Shown: positions 7,516-16,907 of the stretch, piece by piece
How positions within the stretch are numbered: the first letter of the stretch is position 1
Layout of the letters: each line of letters begins with the position of its first letter
Source: Gloeocapsopsis sp. IPPAS B-1203
Lineage (GTDB): Bacteria > Cyanobacteriota > Cyanobacteriia > Cyanobacteriales > Chroococcidiopsidaceae
DNA: 64,000 nt
Assembly: GCF_002749975.1 (NCBI RefSeq)
Contig: NZ_PEIG01000001.1
Location: 434,001-498,000, forward strand
Direction of reading: 5' to 3'
The notes under the pieces: model-generated
Told to the model about the DNA's origin: nothing
The model's input: the letters and a program-made list of their open reading frames with translations, nothing else
The model's database searches: none
Made by a program: the position numbers and the translations under genes

Positions 7516-9552
7516 CTAAAAACGACCAGGATTGTCATCTAGTGCCAACAAAAAGTTGACTAAGTCAGTTTGCTGTGCTGGAGTAAAACCAGCAGATGAG
7601 TCTACATAAAAGTGATGACCAGTTCCATCAAGATTAGATCTGACTAAAGCAGAGTTAGCTTTATTAACTGCAACGACTTGAGCGCGAAGATTGCGATCGA
7701 CTAACGCGCGTAAGCTACTCGCAGCATCCGCAGGTTTACCAATACTCAATGTACCTGTCAATCCTAAGCCAGTTGGATCAACTACACTAAAACGACCATC
7801 CGACCTGACTTGTAATGCTCCTGAGCGGACTGCGACTCCACCATCATGTAAATAGGGCGCACTCAAATAAAGTCCACGTAAAGGAGTTGTTTTATAGCCA
7901 CCATCAGGTAACAAACCTTTTGGTAAACTTGTGGGACTATCACTAATTCCCGCTGTTGGTACATCCAAAACTTCAGCATTAGCAGGAATTGGCACAGGAT
8001 TGTTAAAAGTGTAAATTTTAGGCGGTACGAGCAGATTATTCAAGTCAAGGCGAGATTTAGCACGGGCAGGATTAGTATTTATTTCTCGTAGTGGGTGAAT
8101 TACGTTGTCTGTAAAGAACGGTGGAATGTGGCACGTTGCACAGTTAGCTTGCTCGAAAACTTTAGCTCCTCGCTGTACTGAACCGCTTTGCAGTGCTTGC
8201 TGATTTTCCCGACTGCGATTTGGTGGCGGAACCAGGCTATTTTGCCAAGCTGACATTGCATTTGAGGCAAACAAGAAAGGTCCACTTCCAATGTCTTGAG
8301 AATTCGTATTCGGGCTGAAAATTAATCCATTATAAGTAAACAAACTAGGTTTCAGTTGAGGATAATTACCTGTACCTGGTGCTGGAATTTGTGCTTCTAG
8401 CTCGGCTTTTAAGGGGTCTGGAGCAATCAAACGTAACCATTGTGAGGGTTTAATCGGTGGTCCCCATTTAGGTAAACGCAGCAGCGGATCAACCGCATTT
8501 TGCAGCACAACTCCTAAATAAACTTCTGGGTCAATTCCCAGCGTTTGAGCACTTAATTGCGCGGCTGCTAGCAAATTAATTTCTGAGGAATGCACTCCAT
8601 TGTTGATAGCACTAAGCCCAGCAAAAGGTCCAACTGCAAACTGACCATCAGCTGCATATGGATGAGTTTTGAAAGTAAAGACATTAGGGATTTGTGTTGT
8701 GTTACTAATACCATCAGGTGAACTTTCAAATTGACCCAAGGGTATATCGAGTACTGCATCGTCAAACGCAGCCTCAATTTTTTGCGGATCGGGTAACTTA
8801 ACTAAGTTATTACGGCTATCGATGATTGTTCTGCCATTGCCTTGATACTTAGGATCAAGCGGATTAATCTTTAATCGTGCAAAACCTGCCGCTGAGTTCG
8901 GTGCTAAAGCAACAAAGAATGAAGCATTCAAATCTCCATTAGGTACTCCTTTTAAACGTTTACCAGTATTGGTGGTAGCAATATGGCAAACTGCACAAGT
9001 AATATTGCCATCTGTTTTCAAGCCTAAGGGAAAAATAGCTCCCTTCTCAATGTCTAAACCAGTATTAACAGTGCTTCCTTTAGGATATGTATGGCTGCCT
9101 AAAGTTAAGTTTTTCTTAAGAGTAATCTGTAAATTAGTTGTTGGCTGACCGTGGAGTTTCAAAATTGCTTCGGTGACTTCTGGTAAAATTTGAGCAAAGC
9201 CAATGCTGAATCCGAACACTCGTTGAAACCCTAAAGTATCGCCAATTTTGCGATTGAAAAAGATATTCTCGCCACTATCAAGCAACTGTTGAGTAATTTT
9301 GACTGCGCCAATGCGCTCGTAAGCACCAGGCGAATTCGGATCAATTCCTTTTTGACGTATGAGTTGTTCTGCTTGTCGCGGGTTAAGTAACTTACCAAAA
9401 TAATCGTAGTAACCTAAAGGTTGTGTAGGTGCAGGTTGTAGTAGTGCTTCAGTTGCTCTTACTGGTGGCTGTAGTAAGAAGTCTGAGAGAAAAACCGCAG
9501 CTACTGTAACTACAACAATCAGGACAAACAGCGATTTGTAGCGCCAACGCAT
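7516..9552 (-). CDS. Di-haem cytochrome c peroxidase-like protein
   Basis: 678 residues with an N-terminal membrane anchor or signal (residues about 7-27). Two c-type haem motifs are seen: CAVCH near residue 186 and CATCH near residue 471, with a late Met/His-containing C-terminal half (TPLRGLYLSAPYLHDGGV) typical of the bacterial CcpA/MauG superfamily. Members reduce H2O2 or oxidise partner proteins at the outer face of the membrane. It is about twice the length of classical CcpA (around 320 residues), with long insertions, so the role may differ. An RBS-like GAGGGGGC precedes ATG 9552. The neighbours give no clue. Confidence 0.75.
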   Translation of the reverse strand: MRWRYKSLFVLIVVVTVAAVFLSDFLLQPPVRATEALLQPAPTQPLGYYDYFGKLLNPRQAEQLIRQKGIDPNSPGAYERIGAVKITQQLLDSGENIFFNRKIGDTLGFQRVFGFSIGFAQILPEVTEAILKLHGQPTTNLQITLKKNLTLGSHTYPKGSTVNTGLDIEKGAIFPLGLKTDGNITCAVCHIATTNTGKRLKGVPNGDLNASFFVALAPNSAAGFARLKINPLDPKYQGNGRTIIDSRNNLVKLPDPQKIEAAFDDAVLDIPLGQFESSPDGISNTTQIPNVFTFKTHPYAADGQFAVGPFAGLSAINNGVHSSEINLLAAAQLSAQTLGIDPEVYLGVVLQNAVDPLLRLPKWGPPIKPSQWLRLIAPDPLKAELEAQIPAPGTGNYPQLKPSLFTYNGLIFSPNTNSQDIGSGPFLFASNAMSAWQNSLVPPPNRSRENQQALQSGSVQRGAKVFEQANCATCHIPPFFTDNVIHPLREINTNPARAKSRLDLNNLLVPPKIYTFNNPVPIPANAEVLDVPTAGISDSPTSLPKGLLPDGGYKTTPLRGLYLSAPYLHDGGVAVRSGALQVRSDGRFSVVDPTGLGLTGTLSIGKPADAASSLRALVDRNLRAQVVAVNKANSALVRSNLDGTGHHFYVDSSAGFTPAQQTDLVNFLLALDDNPGRF

Positions 9553-9696
9553 ATATGCCCCCTCGATTAATTTAAATTAAGGGTTAAAAAATTTTGTCAT
9601 AGAAAATTTTTGTAAGCATAATATAACTAACTGTTATCAGGGATACAATTTTTTGCAATGAATCTTTAGCGATCGCCTTCAAAATAAATACATTAA

Positions 9697-10539
9697 CTAA
9701 TTTTTAATTCCTGTTGTAGCGATGCCGCGAATAAATTGCCGTTGACCAAAGAGAAACAGAATAACAACAGGAATTGTAGCGATCGCGACTGCTGCCATTA
9801 GTAAAGGCCAGTTATTTGTAAACTGTTCTTGAAACTCTGCTAAGGCAAGTTGTACCGTTCTTAACTCTGGTCTTGTCGTAAAAACCAAAGGCTTAAATAA
9901 ATCGTTCCATTCCCCGATAAAAGTAAACAAAAAGAGCGTTACCAAGGCTGGGCGTGATAATGGCAACATCACCCGCCATAGAATCTGCCACCGATTCGCA
10001 CCATCCAACGCTGCCGCTTCTTCTAACTCGATCGGAATTGTTAAAAAGTACTGCCGCAGTAAAAAAATCCCAAAACCATTTACTGCTGTTGGGAGAATCA
10101 AAGCCCCATAAGTATTAATTAGATGTCCCCACTTGAGAACTAAGAAAATTGGTATCACTAATAACTGAAAAGGAATCACCAGTGTCGCTAAAACAATCAA
10201 CAGTACTACCTGCCGACCTTGGAATTTTAATCGCGCTAGCGCATATCCCGCCAAGGCTGAAGAGATTATCTGAAAAGCAGTAACAGCAAGTGCGACAAGT
10301 GTAGAGTTAGCAAATGCAAGCAGGAACTTGCCTTGCTGCCAGGCGTCTTGGTAATTAGTTAAAGACCAACTATTTTGTGGAATTAGTGCTGGGGTCGCTC
10401 CTTCTGGAGCAAAGGAGGTGAGAAAAACTATTCCCAGAGGTAGTAGTACAAGAACCACACCTAGTAGTAAAACAACTAAGTTAACTACTTCTAATGTGGA
10501 TTCACTGGTGGTGCTGTTATTGAGATTTTTTTTAGGCAT
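9697..10539 (-). CDS. Carbohydrate-type ABC transporter permease (MalG/UgpE-like)
   Basis: 280 residues, six membrane helices, with the permease EAA loop EEAAALDGANRWQILWRVMLPL (partly shown) that docks on the ATPase. It matches the CUT1 sugar-transporter permease family. No second permease, binding protein or ATPase lies next to it; in this window the gene stands alone, so the partners must be elsewhere, as is frequent for cyanobacterial sugar transporters. The substrate is unknown. It starts at ATG 10539, immediately preceded by an AT-rich 190-bp gap that it shares with the divergent ado gene. Confidence 0.82.
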   Translation of the reverse strand: MPKKNLNNSTTSESTLEVVNLVVLLLGVVLVLLPLGIVFLTSFAPEGATPALIPQNSWSLTNYQDAWQQGKFLLAFANSTLVALAVTAFQIISSALAGYALARLKFQGRQVVLLIVLATLVIPFQLLVIPIFLVLKWGHLINTYGALILPTAVNGFGIFLLRQYFLTIPIELEEAAALDGANRWQILWRVMLPLSRPALVTLFLFTFIGEWNDLFKPLVFTTRPELRTVQLALAEFQEQFTNNWPLLMAAVAIATIPVVILFLFGQRQFIRGIATTGIKN

Positions 10540-10728
10540 TGTTACTGATTTCGCCTTATGCTTTTATAGGTATTGATATTTTTTTAAATTAAAAAATATT
10601 TCATGACCAAACGTAACGTAGCGCATCGAGATTTGTTAAGTTAAATTTAACCATCAGCTTTACACTTGAGTTGCCAAGTTGACCAAGCTCGTATTAGTTG
10701 ATTTACGTAAATAGGAGATAAAAGACCT

Positions 10729-11427
10729 ATGCAGCAGCTGGCTGCCACCACCGCAGAACTTGATTTCCACAGCGAAACCTACAAGGACGCTTACAGTCGC
10801 ATCAATGCGATCGTGATTGAAGGGGAGAAAGAAGCCCATGAAAATTACATCCGATTAGCGGAACTGCTGCCAGAACACAAAGAGGAACTGATTCGCTTAT
10901 CGAAGATGGAGAACCGCCACAAAAAAGGTTTTGAAGCCTGTGGGCGTAATCTTCAAGTCACACCAGATATGCAGTTTGCGCAAGAGTTCTTTGCTCAATT
11001 GCACCAAAATTTCCAAAAAGCAGCCGAGTCAGAAAATGTAGTTACTTGCTTACTCATTCAATCTCTCATTATCGAATGCTTTGCGATCGCTGCTTACAAT
11101 ATCTACATTCCTGTTGCTGATGACTTTGCCCGTAAAATTACTGAAGGTGTAGTTAAAGATGAGTACAGCCACCTTAACTTTGGTGAAGTGTGGTTGAAAG
11201 AACACTTTGAAGAATCTAAAGCTGAACTCGAACAAGCAAACCGCCAAAATCTTCCCATCGTTTGGAAAATGCTTAATGCAGTTGAAAACGATGCCCATAC
11301 CTTAGCAATGGAAAAAGAAGCTCTGGTAGAAGATTTTATGATTCAGTACGGTGAAGCGTTGAGTAATATTGGCTTCACTACCCGCGATATTATGCGGATG
11401 TCAGCATACGGACTTACAGCTGCATAA
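10729..11427 (+). CDS. ado: Aldehyde-deformylating oxygenase
   Basis: 232 residues, the typical ADO length. This ferritin-like di-iron enzyme converts fatty aldehydes to alkanes or alkenes plus formate using O2 and ferredoxin electrons. Metal-ligand motifs are visible: [40 protein letters not shown] and [15 protein letters not shown]. It is followed by aar, so the two-step acyl-ACP to hydrocarbon pathway is complete. A good RBS (AGGAG, about 15 nt upstream) precedes ATG 10729. Confidence 0.97.
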   Translation: MQQLAATTAELDFHSETYKDAYSRINAIVIEGEKEAHENYIRLAELLPEHKEELIRLSKMENRHKKGFEACGRNLQVTPDMQFAQEFFAQLHQNFQKAAESENVVTCLLIQSLIIECFAIAAYNIYIPVADDFARKITEGVVKDEYSHLNFGEVWLKEHFEESKAELEQANRQNLPIVWKMLNAVENDAHTLAMEKEALVEDFMIQYGEALSNIGFTTRDIMRMSAYGLTAA

Positions 11428-11507
11428 AACTTACCAAGGTGCAGGGGTGGTAAGCTCTGCCTCTGTATCAGTTTCACTGCATTGCTTAAACGTATCATCG
11501 CGCAAGT

Positions 11508-11529
11508 ATGCCGAGTCCGAATTCGGCAT
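11508..11529 (+). terminator. Hairpin between ado and aar
   Basis: ATGCCGA (11508-11514) pairs with TCGGCAT (11523-11529) across an 8-nt loop, followed by only a short T run (TTCT). It may be a weak terminator or an RNA stability element. A second inverted repeat, CTTACCA/TGGTAAG, lies just after the ado stop codon. Together they suggest that ado and aar transcripts are at least partly separate. Confidence 0.4.
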
Positions 11530-11617
11530 TTCTGTGTGATATCTGGGGGAAATCATCCCTCAATTTCACACTATTAATTTTTCTAATAGCAGCCATAGGT
11601 CTAATACAGCACAATAA

Positions 11618-12637
11618 ATGTTTGGTCTAATCGGTCATCTTACTAGTTTGGAACACGCCCAAGCAGTAGCTAAGGAGTTAGGCTACCCTGAATACGCAGA
11701 TCAAGGGCTTGATTTTTGGTGCAGCGCTCCGCCCCAAATCGTAGATACTATCAAAGTTACAAGCATTACTGGTCAAATAATTGAAGGTCGGTATGTAGAA
11801 TCTTGCTTTCTTCCAGAAATGCTAGCTTCACGCCGTATCAAAGCAGCAACGCGGAAAGTACTCAACGCTATGGCTCATGCGCAAAAGCATGGTATCAATA
11901 TCACGGCTTTGGGCGGTTTCTCCTCGATAATTTTTGAAAATTTTAACTTGTACCAAAATCGACAAGTGCGTAATGTGCGGCTGGAGTTTGAGCGGTTTAC
12001 GACTGGTAATACACACACAGCTTATATTATTTGCCGCCAAGTTGAACAAGCCTCTAGAAAGCTAGGCATTGAACTCTCAAAAGCAACCGTTGCAGTGTGT
12101 GGTGCTACAGGTGACATTGGCAGTGCAATCTGCCGTTGGTTGGACGCTAGAACAGATGTAGCAGAGTTGCTATTAATTGCCCGCAATCAAGAGCGATTAC
12201 AACACTTGCAATCAGAACTCGGTCGTGGCAAGATTCTGAGCTTAGACGAAGCTTTACCTCAAGCAGATATTATCGTCTGGGTAGCCAGTATGCCCAAGGG
12301 AATGGAAATTGATCCTACAACGCTGAAGCAACCCTGTTTACTCATTGATGGTGGTTATCCTAAAAATTTAGTCACCAAGGTGCAGTATCCAGGTATAAGT
12401 GTACTTAATGGTGGGATTGTAGAGCACTCGCTTGACATTGACTGGCGAATTATGAGCATAGTGAATATGGATGTTCCAGCCCGCCAGCTATTCGCTTGTT
12501 TTGCTGAGTCGATGCTACTAGAATTTGAGAAGTTACATACTAACTTTTCTTGGGGACGTAACCAAATTACAGTAGAAAAGATGGAACAAATCGGTCAAGT
12601 ATCTGTAAAACATGGTTTTCGTCCTCTACTAGTGTAG
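11618..12637 (+). CDS. aar: Long-chain fatty acyl-ACP reductase
   Basis: 339 residues, typical AAR length. It reduces acyl-ACP to fatty aldehyde with NADPH, supplying ado. The conserved cyanobacterial N-terminus [18 protein letters not shown] is present, together with a Rossmann motif ([17 protein letters not shown]), the active-site region [14 protein letters not shown], and a C-terminal [23 protein letters not shown]. Gene order ado-aar-accA is widespread in cyanobacteria, which fits joint use of fatty-acid precursors in membrane-located hydrocarbon formation. Confidence 0.97.
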   Translation: MFGLIGHLTSLEHAQAVAKELGYPEYADQGLDFWCSAPPQIVDTIKVTSITGQIIEGRYVESCFLPEMLASRRIKAATRKVLNAMAHAQKHGINITALGGFSSIIFENFNLYQNRQVRNVRLEFERFTTGNTHTAYIICRQVEQASRKLGIELSKATVAVCGATGDIGSAICRWLDARTDVAELLLIARNQERLQHLQSELGRGKILSLDEALPQADIIVWVASMPKGMEIDPTTLKQPCLLIDGGYPKNLVTKVQYPGISVLNGGIVEHSLDIDWRIMSIVNMDVPARQLFACFAESMLLEFEKLHTNFSWGRNQITVEKMEQIGQVSVKHGFRPLLV

Positions 12638-12915
12638 GAAACAGGGGTAAGGAGGAGCCAGTTACGTGCGGAGGTGTCCTCCGTTGAGGAGCCACTGCGT
12701 TGCGGGGGTTCCCCTCGTTGTAGCAAGTGGCGTCAAACTGGCGTTAAGGGGCGAGGGGCGGCGAGTGACTGGTGGAAGTGTGGGAGTGTAGGAGAGTGGG
12801 AGTGTGGGAGTGTAAAAGATAATTGTCAACTTCCCTCATACCCAACTGCCCGCTTACTCGCCTACCGCCTACCCAACTACCCACTTACCCAACTCTTTCT
12901 GAACCCCGACTCACT
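12638..12915. repeat. Repeat-rich spacer between aar and accA
   Basis: The gap contains short hairpins (GGAGGTGTCCTCC; GGGGTTCCCC), then a purine-rich GTGGGAGTGT/GAGAGTGGGAGTGTGGGAGTG run, then a pyrimidine-rich series of CCCAACTNCCC-like units that partly complements it. The composition explains the meaningless cysteine/tryptophan-rich open frames that cross it. I see no gene here. Confidence 0.5.
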
Positions 12916-13893
12916 ATGGCAACTACTGAGCGCAAACCGCTACTTCTAGACTTCGAGAAGCCGCTGATTGAACTTGAATCACGAATTGAGCAAATTCGCG
13001 AACTTGCGGCAGAAAATGGCGTCGATGTTTCCGAGGATATTCGCCAATTGGAAGCCCGCGCCATGCAACTACGACAAGAAATTTTTAGTAGTCTTTCGCC
13101 TTCGCAGAAACTGCAATTGGCACGACACCCACGCCGCCCAAGTACTTTGGATTACATTCAAGCAATTAGTGATGAGTGGATGGAAATGCATGGCGATCGC
13201 AGAGGCACTGACGATCCGGCTTTAGTTGGTGGAGTGGCAAAGTTGGCAGGACGCGCTGTTGTCATGTTGGGGCATCAAAAAGGTCGCGATACGAAAGATA
13301 ATATTGCCCGTAACTTTGGGATGGCATCTCCTGGAGGTTATCGTAAGGCAATACGGCTCATGGAACACGCCAATCGATTTGGAATGCCGATCTTGACGTT
13401 TATTGACACGCCTGGCGCTCTACCAACAGCAGAAGCGGAATACAAAGGTGCAGGCGAGGCGATCGCTTATAATCTGCGTGAAATGTTTCGTTTTGAGGTG
13501 CCGATTATTTGTACTGTTATCGGCGAAGGCGGTTCTGGGGGAGCTTTGGGTATTGGTGTAGGCGAGCGTTTACTGATGTTTGAACACTCAGTTTATACGG
13601 TTGCCACTCCTGAAGCTTGCGCGGCTATTCTCTGGAAAGATGCTGCCAAAGCATCTCAAGCTGCAGTTGCTTTAAAAATTACAGCTCCAGACTTGAAAAA
13701 TCTGGGTATTCTCGATCAACTCTTACCTGAACCAAGTGGTGGCGCACATTCTGATCCGCTTAGTGCAGCGACAATCCTTAAGCAAGCATTAATTGAAAAC
13801 TTAGAAACTTTATTGCAAATGAATGGTCAAGAGCGACGTAAAATGCGCTACCAGAAATTTCGCAGACTAGGTGTTTTTACTGAATTATCTTAA
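12916..13893 (+). CDS. accA: Acetyl-CoA carboxylase carboxyltransferase subunit alpha
   Basis: 325 residues from ATG 12916 ([17 protein letters not shown]), the length and start of cyanobacterial AccA; the frame runs open 31 codons upstream through repeat sequence, which is rejected as coding. The alpha carboxyltransferase signature is seen in [39 protein letters not shown] and [14 protein letters not shown]. With AccD (not here) it transfers CO2 from carboxybiotin to acetyl-CoA, the first step of fatty-acid synthesis, upstream of the aar/ado pathway encoded just before it. Confidence 0.97.
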   Translation: MATTERKPLLLDFEKPLIELESRIEQIRELAAENGVDVSEDIRQLEARAMQLRQEIFSSLSPSQKLQLARHPRRPSTLDYIQAISDEWMEMHGDRRGTDDPALVGGVAKLAGRAVVMLGHQKGRDTKDNIARNFGMASPGGYRKAIRLMEHANRFGMPILTFIDTPGALPTAEAEYKGAGEAIAYNLREMFRFEVPIICTVIGEGGSGGALGIGVGERLLMFEHSVYTVATPEACAAILWKDAAKASQAAVALKITAPDLKNLGILDQLLPEPSGGAHSDPLSAATILKQALIENLETLLQMNGQERRKMRYQKFRRLGVFTELS

Positions 13894-14197
13894 GAAGTTT
13901 CATCAATTGCGATCGAGAAAGCAGGTGATATAATTACCTTTAGCGCGTAAAGAAACTTTACAAACAGCGCACCTGCAGAACAAATCATCTTGCTACAGGT
14001 CTGTAGTGAGGGTTGCTCATGGCAACTTGCTTGTGAGCAATCTGTTATTTGTCAATTCATCTGCACTCAAGCAGTTAATTTAGGTTACTCTATGCCAGAA
14101 GAACACTAATCTAAGTCTTAGAAACGATTAATCTATCTAGAGTAAGAAGTTGAGATAATGAGGAAGCAATGCCACTTCTTCAAGGAAACAGGAATTC
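13894..14197. other. Non-coding gap accA-SDR
   Basis: About 300 bp with no open frame of note. It holds an inverted repeat TTGCTCA/TGAGCAA (14013-14040, 14-nt loop) and a shorter one around AGGTGATATAATTACCT (13923-13939). Neither is followed by a T run, so these are not convincing terminators. A promoter for the SDR gene probably lies here but was not assigned. Confidence 0.4.
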
Positions 14198-14920
14198 ATG
14201 AATTTGGCGAAAAGTAAAAGCGCCTTGATTACTGGTGCAAGTAGTGGAATTGGAAAAGCAACAGCTTTAGCATTTGCTAAGGTGGGAATTGATGTTGCAC
14301 TAGTGAGCCGTTCTCAAGAAAAATTAGCGGCTGTAGCTAGTGCAGTGCAGCAAACAGGGGTAAAAGTTACAGCATGTCCACTCGATTTAGCTGATGTTGA
14401 ACAAGTGCGAGAACAGATCAGCGCGATCGCAGCGGATTTCAAGGTAGATATTTTAGTCAATAGTGCTGGAATGGGATACACCGGAAATCTAAGTGAAACA
14501 CCATTAACTGACTGGCAAGCAGTGATGAACTTGAATCTGACAAGTGTATTTCAATGCATTTTGGGAGTTTTGCCAATAATGCGCGATCGCGGCACAGGTA
14601 CCATCATCAACGTTGCTTCTATAGCTGGCGTGCAGCCTTTTCCTAGTTGGGGTGCTTACTCTGCTAGTAAGGCTGGATTAATTGCACTTTCTAAAACCTT
14701 AGCCGCAGAAGAACGCCAGAATGGTATTCGCGTTACAACTATTTGCCCAGGTGCAGTCGATACTGAACTCTGGAACAGCGATACTGTAAAAATTAAACTT
14801 GAGCGCTCAGCAATGTTGACGCCAGAAAGTGTAGCCCAGTCAATTCTCCACACAGTACTACTGCCACAACAAGCAGTTATTGAGGAATTAACCTTAATGC
14901 CTAACGCAGGCGTTTTGTGA
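14198..14920 (+). CDS. Short-chain dehydrogenase/reductase
   Basis: 240 residues of the classical SDR fold: cofactor loop ITGASSGIGKATA, NSAGMGYTG, and the catalytic Ser/Tyr/Lys in VASIAGVQPFPSWGAYSASKAG. Residues after the second strand (VSRSQEK) favour NADP(H). It is an oxidoreductase in the cytosol with unknown substrate. Its place after ado-aar-accA, known also in other cyanobacteria, suggests a link to fatty-acid or hydrocarbon metabolism but does not prove it. A clean RBS (AAGGAAACAGG) precedes ATG 14198. Confidence 0.85.
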   Translation: MNLAKSKSALITGASSGIGKATALAFAKVGIDVALVSRSQEKLAAVASAVQQTGVKVTACPLDLADVEQVREQISAIAADFKVDILVNSAGMGYTGNLSETPLTDWQAVMNLNLTSVFQCILGVLPIMRDRGTGTIINVASIAGVQPFPSWGAYSASKAGLIALSKTLAAEERQNGIRVTTICPGAVDTELWNSDTVKIKLERSAMLTPESVAQSILHTVLLPQQAVIEELTLMPNAGVL

Positions 14921-15049
14921 AGCGATCAGGAATAAACATACACTATCAACCTTCAGACACTGGCTGTAGGATTGACAATTACGGCTGAATGTGTTATAGG
15001 TCACAACCCTAAACATTAATTATACAAACCTTAACTGAAACTTGAGATC

Positions 15050-15769
15050 ATGACTATTGGATTCTCTGGCGGTTCTTCCCGCTCTAACTCGCCTCTAATG
15101 CCAGATAGCTTAGAAGATAAAATTAATCGTATTGCAACAAGACCAGATCGCAATACTCAAAACGGTAAAGAAGCTAAATTGCAGCCACCTCCAGAAGATC
15201 TTGATGAAAAGATGGTGGACGCAGTACGCACAATGTTATTAGGCGTGGGAGAAGATCCAGATCGCGAGGGGCTTTTAAAAACTCCTAAGCGTGTTGTTGA
15301 AGCAATGCATTTTCTCACTAGTGGTTACAATCAATCGCTAGAAGAACTCGTCAATGACGCCATCTTTGACGAAGGTCACAATGAGATGGTACTGGTAAGA
15401 GACATCAATTTCTTTAGCTTATGCGAGCATCATATGCTGCCGTTTATGGGCAGAGCACACGTTGCATATATCCCGAATGAAAAAGTTGTGGGACTAAGTA
15501 AGCTAGCTCGTATTGTCGAGATGTACTCGCGTCGCTTGCAAGTGCAAGAACGTCTGACACGTCAAATTGCCGAAGCTGTACAAACGATTTTAGAACCCCA
15601 AGGCGTTGCTGTCGTGATGGAAGCAACACATATGTGTATGGTAATGCGTGGTGTTCAAAAACCAGGCTCCTGGACAGTTACCAGTGCTATGGTAGGCGTA
15701 TTTCACGACGAGCAGAAAACTCGTGAGGAATTTTTGAATTTAATTCGGCATCAGCCAGCGTTTTTCTAG
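15050..15769 (+). CDS. folE: GTP cyclohydrolase I
   Basis: 239 residues. The first about 50 residues are polar and variable, followed by the FolE core: [18 protein letters not shown], zinc-binding [42 protein letters not shown] (partly shown) and [15 protein letters not shown] with the second Cys. It converts GTP to dihydroneopterin triphosphate, the first step of folate and pterin synthesis. Its last 83 bp overlap the convergent trpF gene on the opposite strand. Confidence 0.96.
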   Translation: MTIGFSGGSSRSNSPLMPDSLEDKINRIATRPDRNTQNGKEAKLQPPPEDLDEKMVDAVRTMLLGVGEDPDREGLLKTPKRVVEAMHFLTSGYNQSLEELVNDAIFDEGHNEMVLVRDINFFSLCEHHMLPFMGRAHVAYIPNEKVVGLSKLARIVEMYSRRLQVQERLTRQIAEAVQTILEPQGVAVVMEATHMCMVMRGVQKPGSWTVTSAMVGVFHDEQKTREEFLNLIRHQPAFF

Positions 15770-16394
15770 CTGCTAGTTGTCGAAATAATTGGGCAACTTT
15801 TATTAAATCTTTGTCACCAGGGGCGCGTTCTACACCACTTGATAAATCAATACCATCAGGTTTTAACCGATCAAGAGCATCGTTGACGTTTTCTGGAGTT
15901 AATCCGCCAGCAAGTAACCAAGGGCAACTTGGGCAGAATTGCTGTAAAGTTATCCAGTCAATAGTTTTTCCAGTACCACCCAGCATCTGAGGGTGGTAGG
16001 CATCGAGCAAAAGTGTGTCTACGCAGTCTACATAAAAATTTGTTTGAGCTAAAGCTTGTGAATTACGCACTCTTAAAGCTTTGATGATTTCGACCCCAGT
16101 GGGTAACGATTGACGGAGTCGAGTGCAAAATTCTGGAGATTCGTCACCATGTAATTGGACACCAGTAAGATCTCCATCTGTAACGACCTGGAAAATTTCT
16201 GCACAAGTTGTATTTGCAAAGACACCAATACGCTCAAAGTGTTGTGGTATTCGCGACACAATAGCTTGAATTTGCGTAGCAGTGATGTAACGGGGAGATG
16301 CCGGTACGCAGATAAACCCTAGCGCTGTTGCACCTAGTTGGGCGATCGCTTGTCCTTGTTCTGGTTTTGTAATTCCGCAGATTTTAACTCGCAT
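15687..16394 (-). CDS. trpF: Phosphoribosylanthranilate isomerase
   Basis: 235 residues from ATG 16394 ([16 protein letters not shown]); the frame extends five codons to a TTG at 16409, which is rejected. Motifs: KICGIT with the catalytic Cys, [33 protein letters not shown] with the catalytic Asp, [10 protein letters not shown] and [13 protein letters not shown]. It carries out the third step of tryptophan synthesis. The family usually ends soon after GxKD-; here about 25 further residues are encoded antisense to the conserved end of folE, which looks like loss of an original stop codon. Confidence 0.95.
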   Translation of the reverse strand: MRVKICGITKPEQGQAIAQLGATALGFICVPASPRYITATQIQAIVSRIPQHFERIGVFANTTCAEIFQVVTDGDLTGVQLHGDESPEFCTRLRQSLPTGVEIIKALRVRNSQALAQTNFYVDCVDTLLLDAYHPQMLGGTGKTIDWITLQQFCPSCPWLLAGGLTPENVNDALDRLKPDGIDLSSGVERAPGDKDLIKVAQLFRQLAARKTLADAELNSKIPHEFSARREIRLP

Positions 16395-16512
16395 TAAGTT
16401 TTGTATCAAAAATAGCTTGTAACTGTTAACTCTTAAAACAGAGACTTTGTGTGTCCTAACGAAATTTGATAATCCTTAATTATTAATATCGTTTTGTTTA
16501 GGAGAGAGAAAC

Positions 16513-16794
16513 TTGACTGACTTAATTTTACTAGCAGCAGTGCAACCAACAGTTCCTGACACTCTAAGGTGGAGTTGGACAGGAACGGCAATTATTATTA
16601 TTGCCTCTGTGTTGATTTTATTCATTGCTGGTCGGACAATTCGCTATCCTCAAGTTGGTCCTAAGATGCCACTACCGTTCCCATCGCTATTTAACAATCC
16701 TAGTGTAGGTACAGTCCTCGGTTCTGTGAGCTTAGGTCATATTGTTGGCTTCGGTATTATCCTAGGACTCAATAACATTGGCGTTCTTAAGTAG
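16513..16794 (+). CDS. psaK: Photosystem I reaction centre subunit X (PsaK)
   Basis: 93 residues with two membrane segments separated by the stromal loop [19 protein letters not shown], and the closing [14 protein letters not shown], as in PsaK. It binds chlorophyll at the edge of the PSI monomer and takes part in docking of antenna complexes. There is no in-frame ATG; the start is TTG 16513, supported by AGGAGAG ending 7-8 nt before it. Cyanobacteria often have two PsaK forms; which one this is cannot be said. It is divergent from trpF. Confidence 0.93.
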   Translation: MTDLILLAAVQPTVPDTLRWSWTGTAIIIIASVLILFIAGRTIRYPQVGPKMPLPFPSLFNNPSVGTVLGSVSLGHIVGFGIILGLNNIGVLK

Positions 16795-16842
16795 ACTATA
16801 TCTACGTCATCATTCCCTGTTTATTCGCAATTAACAAGCAGT

Positions 16843-16870
16843 AGCGGTGAGGATTTCCTCCCGCTTTATT
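16843..16870 (+). terminator. Terminator after psaK
   Basis: AGCGG(T)GAGG pairs with CCTCCCGCT with one bulged T and a loop of 4 nt, followed by TTTATTT. It lies about 50 bp after the psaK stop and could serve the convergent gene as well. Confidence 0.6.
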
Positions 16871-16907
16871 TGTGCTGAAATCAACAAAAGTGACGCCGAT
16901 GGCTCAT

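Noticed and set aside
12674-12949. Cys/Trp-rich 91-codon open frame before accA
   Set aside because: It lies wholly in low-complexity repeats (GAGTGTGGGAGTG and CCCAACT units), has no family likeness and ends inside accA in another frame.
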